A DNA stretch of 64,000 bases from a virus, in IMG/VR virus record IMGVR_UViG_3300032093_000049, positions 36,017 through 100,016 of that record; one strand, written 5' to 3'. The notes under the pieces are model-generated. The model was not told where the DNA came from and did not search any database. It worked only from the letters and a program-made list of their open reading frames with translations. The position numbers and the translations under genes were made by a program. This document shows, piece after piece, positions 17,012 through 25,999 of this stretch. Numbering within the stretch: the first letter of the stretch is position 1; each line of letters begins with the position of its first letter.

Positions 17012-19216
17012 TTATTTAAAATGTTTAAACGGTGAACGTTTATATTGTTGTCCATTAGCAAGTTTACCCTTTCCCATATGCCGGAAAGGGCTATTAGATA
17101 ATTTAAACAAATTATCTGACTTTTGCAACTTTTTAGCTGCATCATCCATTATAGTTCTTTTTATATAACCTCTATTAGATTCTTGAATTTTCATAAATGC
17201 AACTAGTGCACAGAAAGAAACTAACCGGTCAACGTTGAGTCCTTCCACATACTCCTTCATTTCTTTGATGAGCATTGGATCTTTTATTCTCTCTATTCCA
17301 TATATAGTTTTTAGTATGGAGCCATCCTCTGTTGTTATTACATCAAGTTCCTCCCGGATGTATTCTATAGCATAACTAATTAGATGTGACCTAAAGAGTG
17401 TACCAGTGTTCTTCCACCCATATTCTTGGAATACATTAGCATTAGCCTGAAGATCTTTAAGAAACATTATCTGAGTTCTTGGTACTAGATACTTTTGTTT
17501 CTTACGGGATATCATGTACTGAATAAAAAGAGATATGTTATTTTCTATTACAGTCCAGGCATTATACCATTCTATAATAAGTTCTAATCTCTCATGTGTT
17601 TTCTTTATATCATCAAACCTGCCACACCATGCTGCTACCATTTGACTTTGTTCTATAAAGTTCTCTGTTTCAACACCATTAACTTTAGTTACTTCAACCG
17701 GTGCTTTCATTACATATATAGAACACAGTGATTCTGAGGTAGTTGTCTTACCTTCAGATACGGGGTCAATAGATGCATAATACATTCCAAAGGTTGGATC
17801 CTTTACCGGTCTTTCCCATACTACAAGAGTTCCTGTTTTATCTTCAGTCTTTTTAGATATTGGGAATTCAGATATAGGAAGTTTGTTTGTTGCTTTTACT
17901 GCAGGTTTACCATTATCATCAGCATAGATATCTAAGAACTCATATGCATATTCTTTGTCTTCAATTCTCCTTTGTTGAGCACCAAGAAGATGTGGTGGAA
18001 ATATAGATGCTTTTCTATATGCAAATGCTTCTTCAATGTTTCTAGGTCTCTGTGATACTTCAAGCTGGTAATCTTCTGGAGTCATTTCCCTCTTACACTT
18101 ATCAAAGTACTCATCAAGAGCTTTGAGTGCTTCTTCTACTTGGGAGTTACCATAATTATCTATAAAAGGAGGCATTGACCACTGCTCAGGAATAAATAGT
18201 CCTGTTCTTCCTATAGTACCTTCTGAATCTATTAGATTAGTATCTACTGCATATATCTGATTAACCTCTGGTTTAAGAACCATATTCTTTAGTGGAACAC
18301 ACTGATCCAAGTCACCCACAGATCCTGCTGCTATAAACATACCTGTGGTAATCATACCTGATTTAAGTGCAGGTTTAATATATCCATATGTTTGATCCAT
18401 CTTAGGTGCAATACCTGCTTCTTCATGAAAGAAGTACTTTACTGGTCCACCGACACCATTAGTAGGATCCTTTTCAAAAGACATACCTTGTATTACACCT
18501 TTGAGACCTACTTCTGTTTTACGGTTACCTTTTCTTACTTCAATCTTCTGCTGCCACATCATTACTTTGTCTGGTGACATTGGACGGTACCATGCAGTAT
18601 GTTCATTTAAGAATGCGGCATATTCATTTAAAAATTTCCAAGAACCTTTCTCATTGATATAATCTTTGAGTGATGCACCCATCTTAAGAGTAACCCCTTC
18701 TTCAAACCATATCTGGTTGATGAATTTACCCATGTGAAAATATGATGATGCTATCTGACGTTTCTTAAGAATAGCAGCATGCATATAGTATAGTTCTGCT
18801 AAACATTCATATAGGGCCATATGATACTGTGCATCCCTGATTTTGGCAAAACCAAATGCTTGTATCTCTTTATCAAAGATTGGTAAGAAGTTTAACCACA
18901 TATAGTAGTCTCTGGTAAGATACCATATTTCCTTACCTGACTTAACTAATATACCTTGTCTGCATTTCTTCTTTTGATCATCCCAGTAAGCTATAAAATC
19001 TTTGGACTTAAAGGGTGCAGTACAGTAAACCTTTTCCTTAGCAAATATTTGAGCTTGCTCATTAAATACTTTGGATGTATCTGAGTTAAAGTTATATTGA
19101 CCTGGTTCTTTAAAAATAGAAAACACAAAAGTTCTAAAGTCTTCTTTAGAATCAAAACTTGTAGTAGTCCAAGTACCGTTATCCCAGGTTGGTATGTCTA
19201 TCCAAATATTATCCAT
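17012..19216 (-). CDS. terL: Terminase large subunit
   Basis: The 734-aa protein has the two expected domains. The ATPase half contains a deviant Walker A-like KKRQIASSYF (about residues 150-160), a Walker B-like VKYFFHEEAG (about 262-271) and a motif III-like MFIAAGSVGD. The C-terminal RNase H-type nuclease shows ASIDPVSEG (first catalytic Asp), then IENN, then a late Asp in NVDRLVSF. It drives genome packaging through the portal encoded next door. The Walker A lacks the classical G-K-T/S, as is known for some terminases. Confidence 0.85.
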   Translation of the reverse strand: MDNIWIDIPTWDNGTWTTTSFDSKEDFRTFVFSIFKEPGQYNFNSDTSKVFNEQAQIFAKEKVYCTAPFKSKDFIAYWDDQKKKCRQGILVKSGKEIWYLTRDYYMWLNFLPIFDKEIQAFGFAKIRDAQYHMALYECLAELYYMHAAILKKRQIASSYFHMGKFINQIWFEEGVTLKMGASLKDYINEKGSWKFLNEYAAFLNEHTAWYRPMSPDKVMMWQQKIEVRKGNRKTEVGLKGVIQGMSFEKDPTNGVGGPVKYFFHEEAGIAPKMDQTYGYIKPALKSGMITTGMFIAAGSVGDLDQCVPLKNMVLKPEVNQIYAVDTNLIDSEGTIGRTGLFIPEQWSMPPFIDNYGNSQVEEALKALDEYFDKCKREMTPEDYQLEVSQRPRNIEEAFAYRKASIFPPHLLGAQQRRIEDKEYAYEFLDIYADDNGKPAVKATNKLPISEFPISKKTEDKTGTLVVWERPVKDPTFGMYYASIDPVSEGKTTTSESLCSIYVMKAPVEVTKVNGVETENFIEQSQMVAAWCGRFDDIKKTHERLELIIEWYNAWTVIENNISLFIQYMISRKKQKYLVPRTQIMFLKDLQANANVFQEYGWKNTGTLFRSHLISYAIEYIREELDVITTEDGSILKTIYGIERIKDPMLIKEMKEYVEGLNVDRLVSFCALVAFMKIQESNRGYIKRTIMDDAAKKLQKSDNLFKLSNSPFRHMGKGKLANGQQYKRSPFKHFK

Positions 19217-19731
19217 TACATATCATATGCAAGACCCTGACCACCTCTTACTCTACTTTGTTGTTCTTCCTGTAGATCTTTATACACACCCTTGAAGGAT
19301 TGTCTAATACTGTCAAAGTCTTTAGCAATTGCTCTAATCTGTGCTATATTACCATCTTTACCATCAGTGATTTGTGTGGTAGCAAGATATCTTGAGATTC
19401 TGTCTAGTGCTTTCTGCATGCCCTCATACGCGCGTGAGGTAGGTGTTTCATACATTCTCTCACAGAACTTAAGTGCTGTTGATATATCATCATCTTCAGT
19501 AGAGAACTCTGCTTCTATTTCATCTAGTATAAGCTCCTCTTTGTCCATGTGCGGCACATTGAAAAAAGGATTCATATCTGGATTCGGACAAGTCATGTAG
19601 AAAAGGTACTGATATATTTTCAAATAATCATCAGGATAATTATCCATTATATCTTTTAGTGATTTTAGTGTATAACAGTGTTCTGTAGGAATCACTTTAC
19701 CGTTTTGAACATCAAATAGTCTTGCTATCAT
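19216..19731 (-). CDS. Possible terminase small subunit or packaging accessory protein
   Basis: This 171-aa, mostly helical, acidic protein lies directly upstream of the large terminase, sharing one base with it. Residues 90-170 form predicted long helices (YEGMQKALDRISRYLA, IRQSFKGVYKDLQEEQQ). Position and size fit a small terminase subunit, but no helix-turn-helix is obvious. Confidence 0.45.
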   Translation of the reverse strand: MIARLFDVQNGKVIPTEHCYTLKSLKDIMDNYPDDYLKIYQYLFYMTCPNPDMNPFFNVPHMDKEELILDEIEAEFSTEDDDISTALKFCERMYETPTSRAYEGMQKALDRISRYLATTQITDGKDGNIAQIRAIAKDFDSIRQSFKGVYKDLQEEQQSRVRGGQGLAYDM

Positions 19732-20561
19732 TTCTTAGTTATTTTGTCTCGGTTATCATGTAACCAGTTAATTATTGATATAACTTCATCTTTAAGATAA
19801 GGTACTTTAAGAGGTATAACTTCTTTTACAATAGGATCTCCTTCAATAGAGTACTTTGTAATAGGATAGCCATACTCATCTTTACCTTCTTCTTCAAAGA
19901 CTATGTGGTGTATGTATATATCTCCTGGTTTTAATTTAGGATTGTGCTTTAGTATAATATACATATAAATACTAAGCTGTAGAGAATAATGATTAAAGTT
20001 ACAGTCATCTAAGTTATTTACCGGGTGTAACATCTTCTTAGATATACCTTCCCAGTCTTTGAAAGATTCTGTCTTTATCTCTTTGTTTGTTTTGTAATCT
20101 ATGATATGTACTCTACCATTAACTACTTCAACTAAATCAGATTGACCGCATATACCTGCAGACTTAAGATATACCATATGTTCAGGATATATACCATCGG
20201 TAAGTCTTTGTGGGGGTGCAGTCTTAACATTATTCTCTTGTATAGGTGTATACACAGGAATTGGTATACCTTCCTTTTCTATTGACGATAAAGAACAAAT
20301 ATCAGATTCTCTTTGGTTATGATAAAAGGTACCCAGTGCAATAGCTCTGTCTGATTCAGCTTGCCATAACTCAAGTATCTTATCTGGTGGTACACCATAC
20401 CACTTAGATCTTTTAGACTTTGTTATTTTAGCCGCAATACCTTTTGCATCAAAAGGTTCTTTTAAGCTGGAAACAAGTGATGTAACACTTATCCAATTTA
20501 TGTCTTCTGCATTATCAATGCTTTTATAGCTATGATCTGCAGCATTAAATACTATACTCAT
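19728..20561 (-). CDS. PD-(D/E)XK nuclease of the RecB/Cas4 type
   Basis: This 277-aa protein shows the core of the RecB-like nuclease fold: an N-terminal LGTFYHNQ helix (where the fold often has G-x-x-x-H), then CGQSDLV with an active-site Asp, then IIDYKTNKE (D-x-K motif), then an amphipathic QLSIYMYIL helix carrying the Q-x-x-x-Y pattern. It overlaps the next gene by 4 bases in the packaging operon. Likely roles are processing of DNA ends before packaging or recombination. A different nuclease of the same superfamily lies at 62357-63370. Confidence 0.75.
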   Translation of the reverse strand: MSIVFNAADHSYKSIDNAEDINWISVTSLVSSLKEPFDAKGIAAKITKSKRSKWYGVPPDKILELWQAESDRAIALGTFYHNQRESDICSLSSIEKEGIPIPVYTPIQENNVKTAPPQRLTDGIYPEHMVYLKSAGICGQSDLVEVVNGRVHIIDYKTNKEIKTESFKDWEGISKKMLHPVNNLDDCNFNHYSLQLSIYMYIILKHNPKLKPGDIYIHHIVFEEEGKDEYGYPITKYSIEGDPIVKEVIPLKVPYLKDEVISIINWLHDNRDKITKK

Positions 20562-20905
20562 GCATTTTCAATTATAGAATCAGCTAGTGTAATTGATGCT
20601 TCATCATTTGACATTAGCATCTTTCTTATGTTTATAATCTCGTCTTGTGTAAACTTGCCTTCCATAGAAAGCATCTTTAGTCTTAATAGTTTGTTATCTA
20701 GTTCTAGTTTCTTTACTCTTTCTTCAAGTAATACTACCGGACTTTTATAAGTATTTTCAACAACACTTCTTTTCCACTTATCAGGATCTATTGATGTAGT
20801 TGTTGATGTTATTGTTTGATGCTTATCTACTGGGTTACCCATACTACTCCAAGTTTCTAAAAACTTTTCAGGATCCCAATTCTCTGGTGTACTGTTTGAA
20901 TACAT
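20558..20905 (-). CDS. Small coiled-coil protein of the packaging operon
   Basis: This 115-aa protein has a Pro/Trp-rich N-terminus (SMGNPVDK) and a coiled coil at residues 50-80 (VVLLEERVKKLELDNKLLRLKMLSMEGK). It overlaps the nuclease gene start by four bases. It may be an adaptor or oligomerisation factor. No family is recognised. Confidence 0.5.
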   Translation of the reverse strand: MYSNSTPENWDPEKFLETWSSMGNPVDKHQTITSTTTSIDPDKWKRSVVENTYKSPVVLLEERVKKLELDNKLLRLKMLSMEGKFTQDEIINIRKMLMSNDEASITLADSIIENA

Positions 20906-20906
20906 A

Positions 20907-21203
20907 TTAATTTAGATTATCAAGTTTCTCTTCTTCCTCCTCTGTCATTAGAGCTTTCCACTTACCTAGAGGACATTCAGTAGATAGAGCTCTTGTCTTA
21001 AATCCAAGTGAGCAACCGCATTCATTGCAACATGGAGCAGTACCTTTTACTACACACTTATTACCTTTACTGGGACATGCATCACAAACTTCTAGTCTTA
21101 CTCTGGATACTGCTTCTACATACTCATCTCTGAGTAAAGCATTAGTTATTCCCTCCAGAATCTGTTTTCGGTTCTTCCAAATGTCCTTCAGTTTGTTTGC
21201 CAT
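20907..21203 (-). CDS. Zinc-binding Cys-cluster protein, 98 aa
   Basis: Residues 37-80 carry many Cys residues in the pattern CDACPSKGNKC ... PCCNECGCSLGFKTR ... CPLGKW, which fits one or two zinc ribbons. The first 35 residues form a basic helix (KLKDIWKNRKQILEGITNAL). Its start overlaps the end of the IHF-like gene by 62 bases, a long overlap that suggests coupling. It probably binds DNA or a packaging protein. Confidence 0.6.
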   Translation of the reverse strand: MANKLKDIWKNRKQILEGITNALLRDEYVEAVSRVRLEVCDACPSKGNKCVVKGTAPCCNECGCSLGFKTRALSTECPLGKWKALMTEEEEEKLDNLN

Positions 21204-21558
21204 ATCTTAAGTCTTTAAATTTTTTCTTAACCTCCATAAACTCTTTTATTTTTTCATTGATTGCGTAGAGTTTATCTAAACGTGCTTCAATAAGTTTTCT
21301 ATTATGATAATTTGAAAATGTTGCATCTCCCATTCCAGATCTCATGGACTCATATTTCTTTATAGTCTTTGCTACACCTGTGTTGCGTATTAAAAAATGC
21401 CCAAGTCCAGGATTACTAAATTTGAGATCTTCAAGATTTGATAACTTCTTTCTTAGCGTCTTATAGTAGAATGTAATCACGTCATCTACCATACTTTGAG
21501 GAACATCAAGTTCTTCTGCTACTTGCTTAATTATTTCCTTGGGTTTCTTGGGTATCAT
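21142..21558 (-). CDS. IHF/HU-like DNA-binding protein
   Basis: Residues 5-70 show an HU/IHF-like core: a helical start (IIKQVAEELDVPQSMVDDVITFYYKTLRKKL) followed by a strand and NPGLGHFLIRN. A longer C-terminal helical tail is added (residues 75-138). HU and IHF bend DNA, and phages of the crAss-like order carry such genes near packaging genes. The match is by pattern only. Confidence 0.55.
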   Translation of the reverse strand: MIPKKPKEIIKQVAEELDVPQSMVDDVITFYYKTLRKKLSNLEDLKFSNPGLGHFLIRNTGVAKTIKKYESMRSGMGDATFSNYHNRKLIEARLDKLYAINEKIKEFMEVKKKFKDLRYGKQTEGHLEEPKTDSGGNN

Positions 21559-21916
21559 ATCCTAAGAATTTAAAATCAAGAAGTAAAGTTCCCTCAGTTT
21601 GTATTTTTAAATCTGGGTTGAGACTAATAAGTTTTTTATTCTTCTTGTCTTTAAGAACTAACTTATTTTTCTCAGCTTTATTAATACAGTTTCTTACTGT
21701 TTGTGGAGATTTAAAAATCCAAGATTCTTCTGAAGATGCATCATAACAAAAATCATTCAACCCAATAGGTTGATTAAAGCTAAGTAATGTTAGACAGTTT
21801 AAGTCAGATTCACTCACTGCTATACGATTAATATAACAGTGAGTTAGTATCTGAAACTTTACAGCATCCCATTTACTCATTTTTACACGTTTCTCTACTT
21901 GAGTAACAAGTGCCAT
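21527..21916 (-). CDS. Winged-helix-like protein, possible DNA binding
   Basis: This 129-aa protein has helices at residues 10-45, a segment SPQTVRNCINKAEKNKLVLKDKKNKKLISLN (about 68-98) that looks like a recognition helix plus beta wing, and a C-terminal strand. It overlaps the IHF-like gene by 32 bases. A role in packaging-site recognition or regulation is possible. The family is not recognised. Confidence 0.5.
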   Translation of the reverse strand: MALVTQVEKRVKMSKWDAVKFQILTHCYINRIAVSESDLNCLTLLSFNQPIGLNDFCYDASSEESWIFKSPQTVRNCINKAEKNKLVLKDKKNKKLISLNPDLKIQTEGTLLLDFKFLGYDTQETQGNN

Positions 21917-21918
21917 GA

Positions 21919-22230
21919 TTATGATTTCTTAAGTTTTCTTTTACTTGAATCTTCAGTTTGTTGCATTACAGTTCTAAACTCTTCACCAGTATTTTGATCT
22001 GGTTCATCATTTTCCTCTTCTTCAGGACCTGGTCCCTGCATCATCATTGCAAACTGCATTTGAATACTTGTTCTTTTGAATCTTACTTCATCTAGTTTCA
22101 TAAGCATTTCTTCATACTTAAACTGTGCTTCTAGATAAGGTAGTGAGTCTGTGTAGAACTTAAGCATTTCCTCTTTTCTAGTTGCTAGTTCTTCTGGACT
22201 AAGATCCATTTCTTGTTGTTGGTTTTGCAT
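21919..22230 (-). CDS. Small acidic helical protein, first gene of the packaging operon
   Basis: The chosen start is the ATG at 22230, giving 103 aa (MQNQQQEMDLSPEEL). A longer reading frame from 22329 would include the terminator hairpin at 22299-22323 and a hydrophobic stretch of unlikely codons. The protein has a long charged coiled-coil-like centre (LEAQFKYEEMLMKLDEVRFKRTSIQMQF), an acidic middle and a Lys-rich tail. The function is unknown. Confidence 0.6.
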   Translation of the reverse strand: MQNQQQEMDLSPEELATRKEEMLKFYTDSLPYLEAQFKYEEMLMKLDEVRFKRTSIQMQFAMMMQGPGPEEEENDEPDQNTGEEFRTVMQQTEDSSKRKLKKS

Positions 22231-22290
22231 ACTACTGTATTTTAAGTTTATAACAAATATACAAATAAAGTTTAAACTTGAAATATTTAG

Positions 22291-22323
22291 AAACAAAAAA
22301 CCCAGGTACAGTATACCTGGGTT
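22291..22323 (-). terminator. Intrinsic terminator between lysis and packaging operons
   Basis: A perfect 10-bp stem (AACCCAGGTA at 22299-22308, loop of 5, complement at 22314-22323) is followed on the minus strand by a T-rich tract. It ends the lysis transcript. The 68 bases between it and the gene starting at 22230 would hold the packaging promoter. Confidence 0.85.
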
Positions 22324-22341
22324 GATCAAGCTGTTTTTAAA

Positions 22342-22527
22342 TTATAGACATCCTTTGTAAGTACACTTACCAGGATTAGCTATCCTTCTTTTTTTAGGTA
22401 ACTTTTTTCTTTTTGGTCTTCCTGGCCATTCCATCATAGATGTATCTGCCTGAGATGACTGCATAAAATCTTCAGTATTTACCATAGCTCCTTGAGCATA
22501 CTTTTGCAAACCTTTAAAATTCTTCAT
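22342..22527 (-). CDS. Small basic protein, 61 aa
   Basis: The protein has a Met/Gln/Asp-rich first half and a basic tail with an RPKRKKLPKKRR stretch followed by a CTYKGC end. It lies immediately before the lysis terminator. The basic patch suggests nucleic-acid binding. The function is unknown. Confidence 0.5.
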   Translation of the reverse strand: MKNFKGLQKYAQGAMVNTEDFMQSSQADTSMMEWPGRPKRKKLPKKRRIANPGKCTYKGCL

Positions 22528-22529
22528 GA

Positions 22530-22688
22530 TTATCTGTTTTTAATGCTAAAGTTTAATAGAGTCAACATATAGAACTCTCTAGATACATCTATATCAATAG
22601 ATACAAAATCAATCCTTCCAATTCTAATTCTTATTTGGAACTTATCCCACTGCTTATTCTTTACTTTCCAGTTATTTCTAAGTTTCAT
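22530..22688 (-). CDS. Small protein, 52 aa
   Basis: ATG at 22688 and TAA at 22530, between the endolysin and the 61-aa gene, in the same orientation and closely packed. The sequence has a basic N-terminal half (KLRNNWKVKNKQWDKFQIRIRIG) and a hydrophobic C-terminal half. The function is unknown. Confidence 0.55.
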   Translation of the reverse strand: MKLRNNWKVKNKQWDKFQIRIRIGRIDFVSIDIDVSREFYMLTLLNFSIKNR

Positions 22689-22690
22689 AA

Positions 22691-23206
22691 TCAAGCTTCA
22701 TTAGTTGTTATTGTTCCTTTTGCTTCAAGGAATACCTTTCTCACATTTGCCGGTTGAGCTACTTTCCATTTTGTTCTACGTGCTTTAAACAATCTAGATT
22801 TAGCTATCCGTGCAACATTAACTGAATTGTTCTGGTTTCCACCTAGAACATGATAGTATTTAGGATCTTCTCCTACATATATACCTACATGACCTCCACC
22901 ATCTCTTTTGAATGTAAGGATATCACCAAGCATAGGTTCATCTACTGCAGTTCCATATTCTGCCCAAGACAAAGCACGGAGAGGAGCTTTAACAACCTCA
23001 AGACCTGATGCCTTTGCACAATAAGCAATATAAAGACCACACCAAGGTATCTCATCATTAGTGTACCAAGATACACCAACAACATCTGCCCAACGCATAA
23101 TCTCAGGATTGTGTTCTTTTCCTACAATCTCTTTTACTCCAATATGCTTTACAGCTTCTACTAAAATCTTTGGAGCCTTCTCTGCTTTTAACCATTCATA
23201 ACCCAT
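22691..23206 (-). CDS. Endolysin, NlpC/P60-CHAP-like cysteine peptidase
   Basis: This 171-aa protein matches the TIGR02594-type family of phage peptidoglycan peptidases. The catalytic Cys is at residue 56 in EIPWCGLYIAYC, the catalytic His at 106 in GGGHVGIYVGED, and a third residue near GGNQNN. It would cleave peptide cross-links of the host wall. It overlaps the spanin gene by 11 bases and precedes two small genes. No signal peptide is seen, so export depends on the holin at 23726-24163. Confidence 0.8.
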   Translation of the reverse strand: MGYEWLKAEKAPKILVEAVKHIGVKEIVGKEHNPEIMRWADVVGVSWYTNDEIPWCGLYIAYCAKASGLEVVKAPLRALSWAEYGTAVDEPMLGDILTFKRDGGGHVGIYVGEDPKYYHVLGGNQNNSVNVARIAKSRLFKARRTKWKVAQPANVRKVFLEAKGTITTNEA

Positions 23207-23729
23207 AATGCTTCAATATGCTTCTTAGTAATATTAGTATTGCAAATATAAACCCGGCTAGTACTACCCAAGCCCAAGGTTGTCTATTTTCTACACGTGT
23301 AATAACTCTATCAGTTCTATTGTCTTGTCTGTTAGTCTTGATAAGAGCCCTGAGTTGTTTAGCTAGTGAATCATTCTGTAGCTTCATCATCTTCTCTAGA
23401 TGCTTGTAGTAAGATTCTAATGCTATTCTTTCTTGACGTGACATTCCAGGAGCTATAGTATTATTTATAGTTTGGAAGCTGCTATCTTTCTTGAGTATCT
23501 CCCTGTAAGTATTGGTTACTGTATCATACACAACTTCTTTTGTGTAATGATACTGCCATACTGTGTCAGGTTTAATTACTGCTCCCTTGCGTATTGCAAT
23601 GTCAGTATGTTTTCTTGCTTTAGCTAAGTGATGCTCTACTGAGCAGGAATTAAGAAGAGCAATTAAGATAGTTACTCCCAGTGCCCAGGTTATTAATAGC
23701 AATATAAATTGTGGCCAGTTAAACTTCAT
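23196..23729 (-). CDS. Probable unimolecular spanin (u-spanin)
   Basis: This 177-aa protein has a hydrophobic N-terminus ending in a lipobox-like ALLNSC (Cys29), a helical/coiled periplasmic domain (residues 35-145) and a C-terminal membrane segment (about 152-169, WAWVVLAGFIFAILILL). An N-terminal lipoyl anchor plus a C-terminal inner-membrane helix is the known layout of u-spanins such as phage T1 gp11, which join outer and inner membranes in Gram-negative lysis. It lies between holin and endolysin, as expected. Confidence 0.7.
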   Translation of the reverse strand: MKFNWPQFILLLITWALGVTILIALLNSCSVEHHLAKARKHTDIAIRKGAVIKPDTVWQYHYTKEVVYDTVTNTYREILKKDSSFQTINNTIAPGMSRQERIALESYYKHLEKMMKLQNDSLAKQLRALIKTNRQDNRTDRVITRVENRQPWAWVVLAGFIFAILILLRSILKHYGL

Positions 23730-24163
23730 GGTTGCATGTCATCCTTTACTTTCTTGATATTCCTTAGATTGTTATAAAGTTTAGCAATGAAAGAATAACC
23801 TTTTACTTTCTCAAAAGACTCATCCATTGACTTAACTTCAATAACAATCAGGCCTAAAGATACAAGTTTTGTTGATACAAAGTCAATATCTATAAAAAGC
23901 TTAGTAAGTTCATTTACTATATAGAAGTCAGCTACAAATAAAAGAAGTACAATTCCTACATATGATCTTATCTTTGGTATCAAACCTTTACGGCACTTTT
24001 TGGAATCACAGTGTTCCCCTAGTGACTTAGCTTTCCATATACCAAAACAAGTATCTACAAGAGTAGCCAAACCTACTAAAAAAACCATAACATAGATGGG
24101 TGCAAAGAATACTATTATTGGTAAGATTAGTGAGCTGTATACTTTAATAAGAGTTGCTTTCAT
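23726..24163 (-). CDS. Holin, Bacteroidota phage holin family
   Basis: This 145-aa protein has three to four hydrophobic segments (residues about 8-38, 65-85 and 95-112). The LATLVDTCFGIWKA segment fits the v-x-x-D-x-x-x-G-x-x-A pattern of the phage holin 4 family. Its end overlaps the spanin start by 4 bases. It would form pores that release the endolysin. Confidence 0.75.
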   Translation of the reverse strand: MKATLIKVYSSLILPIIVFFAPIYVMVFLVGLATLVDTCFGIWKAKSLGEHCDSKKCRKGLIPKIRSYVGIVLLLFVADFYIVNELTKLFIDIDFVSTKLVSLGLIVIEVKSMDESFEKVKGYSFIAKLYNNLRNIKKVKDDMQP

Positions 24164-24217
24164 TTCTATTAATTATAAAAAATAAGTATATATACTTAAT
24201 ATACAAAAAAAAGCTGA

Positions 24218-25999
24218 TTAATCTATTCTTTTATATCTTAAAATTGAACCCTTCCAAGTTCTTGACGTTCGTCCTGCTGCTGCTGCTGCATTAGAGAAAC
24301 GGTAGTTGAGAGTAGCATTTGCTGATGCTGTGAAATTAAACCAAATCTGTAAAAATTGCAATTGGTCTAAATCAGCTAAATTAACACCCACAAATGGAGT
24401 ATTTGTGACCGCTGAGCTATTAGCTGTAAAAGAACCGTTAGTAATAGTACCTGCCGAAGAATAAGCATAAATAGTACCTTGCCCTTTCATATTTCCTGAA
24501 GTAACTCGTAATTCAAAGGCATAGTCTCCTGTAGTGTTATTCCCTGAGTAACATACATCCATTTGTAACATATAATGACCACCTGCCACAACGGAAAATT
24601 GCAAGTCTGTATCTATTTGTGGAGTTGCATTATTTGTCACATCTTGGTTTGCACTCTTTACTATTGTAGTCCATCCTGCAGGATCTGGTGCTGTTACTGT
24701 AAATGTTCTATTAGCAGATAGATCTTGTGTGGTACCATTAATAGTTAAGGTTCTGGTAAGAGGTACATATGTAGAAGCTGCTGTAGCAGAAGTAAGATAT
24801 GGTGATAAAGCTGCAGATGTAATATACCCAGCTGGGTTAGTAGAGTTATATGGAGTAAATCCAAGTGCAGTAGTTACATCTAGAGATGTGATGCCTGTGA
24901 TATATCCTGCAGGGTTTGTTGCATTATAAGGTGTATATCCTAGAGCTGTGGTAACATCTAGAGAAGTTATTCCTGATATATATCCTGATGGGTTTGTAAG
25001 AGGGTAATAGGTTGCCGCAGCTGTTGCTGAAGTTAGATATGATCCTAAACTTGCTACTGTAGCTATGACAGATGTATCTACTGAAAGTACATTAGGAGTA
25101 AGCTCTTGTAATCCAAAACCAGCAGTAACAACTTGGGCTGCATTAAACTGAACATAGTTTATAGCAGTAACTCCTACAGTAATTGTACCTGTGGTATTCA
25201 AGATAAATCCAAAACCACCATAAGTTGCACCTACTTGAATAAAAGTAAAGTCTCCGTTCTGAAGTTCTCCTGCGGGTGAGTTATCTGCATCTGTTGCTCT
25301 AGTTAGTATCCATGGTGTAGTAGGAGATCCTGCATCAGTAACACTATATATACCATTCTCAAGCCCCGCAGACTGTTGCCACACAAGCACTCTATCATTA
25401 ACTGCTAAAGTATGTGTATCAATAACTAGTGCTGCATTTACTGTAGAAGTAAGTGTAGCACCTACTCCTGACACACCATTAAGATATGTAGCAGATAAGT
25501 TACCTGTTGTAGCTACGTGACATGGTGCATGGAAATTAATACCACCTGAAAGGTTATCTACATACTGCTTAGTAGCTGCGTGTAGGGCTGATGTTGGGTC
25601 TGCATTTAGAGTTAGGAAACCTAACATAGTATCTCCCGCTTTATTTACAGGGGTATAACCTAGTGCTGTTGTAACATCAAGTGATGTAATACCTGATATA
25701 TAACCGGCCGGGTTAGCTGCTGAATAAGGTGTGTATCCTAATGCTGTTGTTATTTGAGTACTTGTGATACCCGTTAAGTATCCTGCTGGGTTAGATGATA
25801 ATGGATAATAAGATAAGTTATAAGTAGGTAAACCATTAGGCCAGTTAACTCCTGGATTAGGATAGAAACCTGTTAGATCTCCACCTGCGGGGCCTGTAGG
25901 AGAACCACCTCCACTAGTAGTTTTAGGTTTACCATCAGGACCTATTACTTGTATAGGAAGTCTACCAAATACATTACCGTTACCATCTACTACTTCCAT
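24218..25999 (-). CDS. Tail fibre / receptor-binding protein with GITSLDVTTALGYTP repeats
   Basis: This 593-aa protein starts with a short capping region, then a Gly/Pro-rich linker, then five degenerate 26-aa repeats built on GITSLDVTTALGYTP and NPAGY, split by the LHAATKQYVDNL segment common in phage fibres. The C-terminal 150 residues are a distinct beta-rich domain (AGWTTIVKSANQDV ... KGSILRYKRID) that probably binds the host receptor. The repeated units make shuffling of the tip possible. Confidence 0.8.
   Translation of the reverse strand: MEVVDGNGNVFGRLPIQVIGPDGKPKTTSGGGSPTGPAGGDLTGFYPNPGVNWPNGLPTYNLSYYPLSSNPAGYLTGITSTQITTALGYTPYSAANPAGYISGITSLDVTTALGYTPVNKAGDTMLGFLTLNADPTSALHAATKQYVDNLSGGINFHAPCHVATTGNLSATYLNGVSGVGATLTSTVNAALVIDTHTLAVNDRVLVWQQSAGLENGIYSVTDAGSPTTPWILTRATDADNSPAGELQNGDFTFIQVGATYGGFGFILNTTGTITVGVTAINYVQFNAAQVVTAGFGLQELTPNVLSVDTSVIATVASLGSYLTSATAAATYYPLTNPSGYISGITSLDVTTALGYTPYNATNPAGYITGITSLDVTTALGFTPYNSTNPAGYITSAALSPYLTSATAASTYVPLTRTLTINGTTQDLSANRTFTVTAPDPAGWTTIVKSANQDVTNNATPQIDTDLQFSVVAGGHYMLQMDVCYSGNNTTGDYAFELRVTSGNMKGQGTIYAYSSAGTITNGSFTANSSAVTNTPFVGVNLADLDQLQFLQIWFNFTASANATLNYRFSNAAAAAGRTSRTWKGSILRYKRID
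24820..25790 (-). repeat. Five in-frame copies of a 78-bp fibre repeat
   Basis: The DNA encodes repeated 26-aa units inside the fibre gene, two near 25660-25790 and three near 24820-25010. Spacing is a multiple of 3, and differences between copies are mainly third-base, so selection acts on protein. Such repeats can expand or contract by recombination and change fibre length. Confidence 0.75.

Noticed and set aside
21919-22329. Longer gene starting at 22329
   Set aside because: The added N-terminus is read through the terminator hairpin at 22299-22323 and has no sensible composition. The ATG at 22230 is better.
24820-25790. Possible CRISPR array from repeated units
   Set aside because: Repeats are 78 bp, in frame, and encode GITSLDVTTALGYTP units. 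No spacers of constant length and no Cas genes are near, so it is a fibre repeat.
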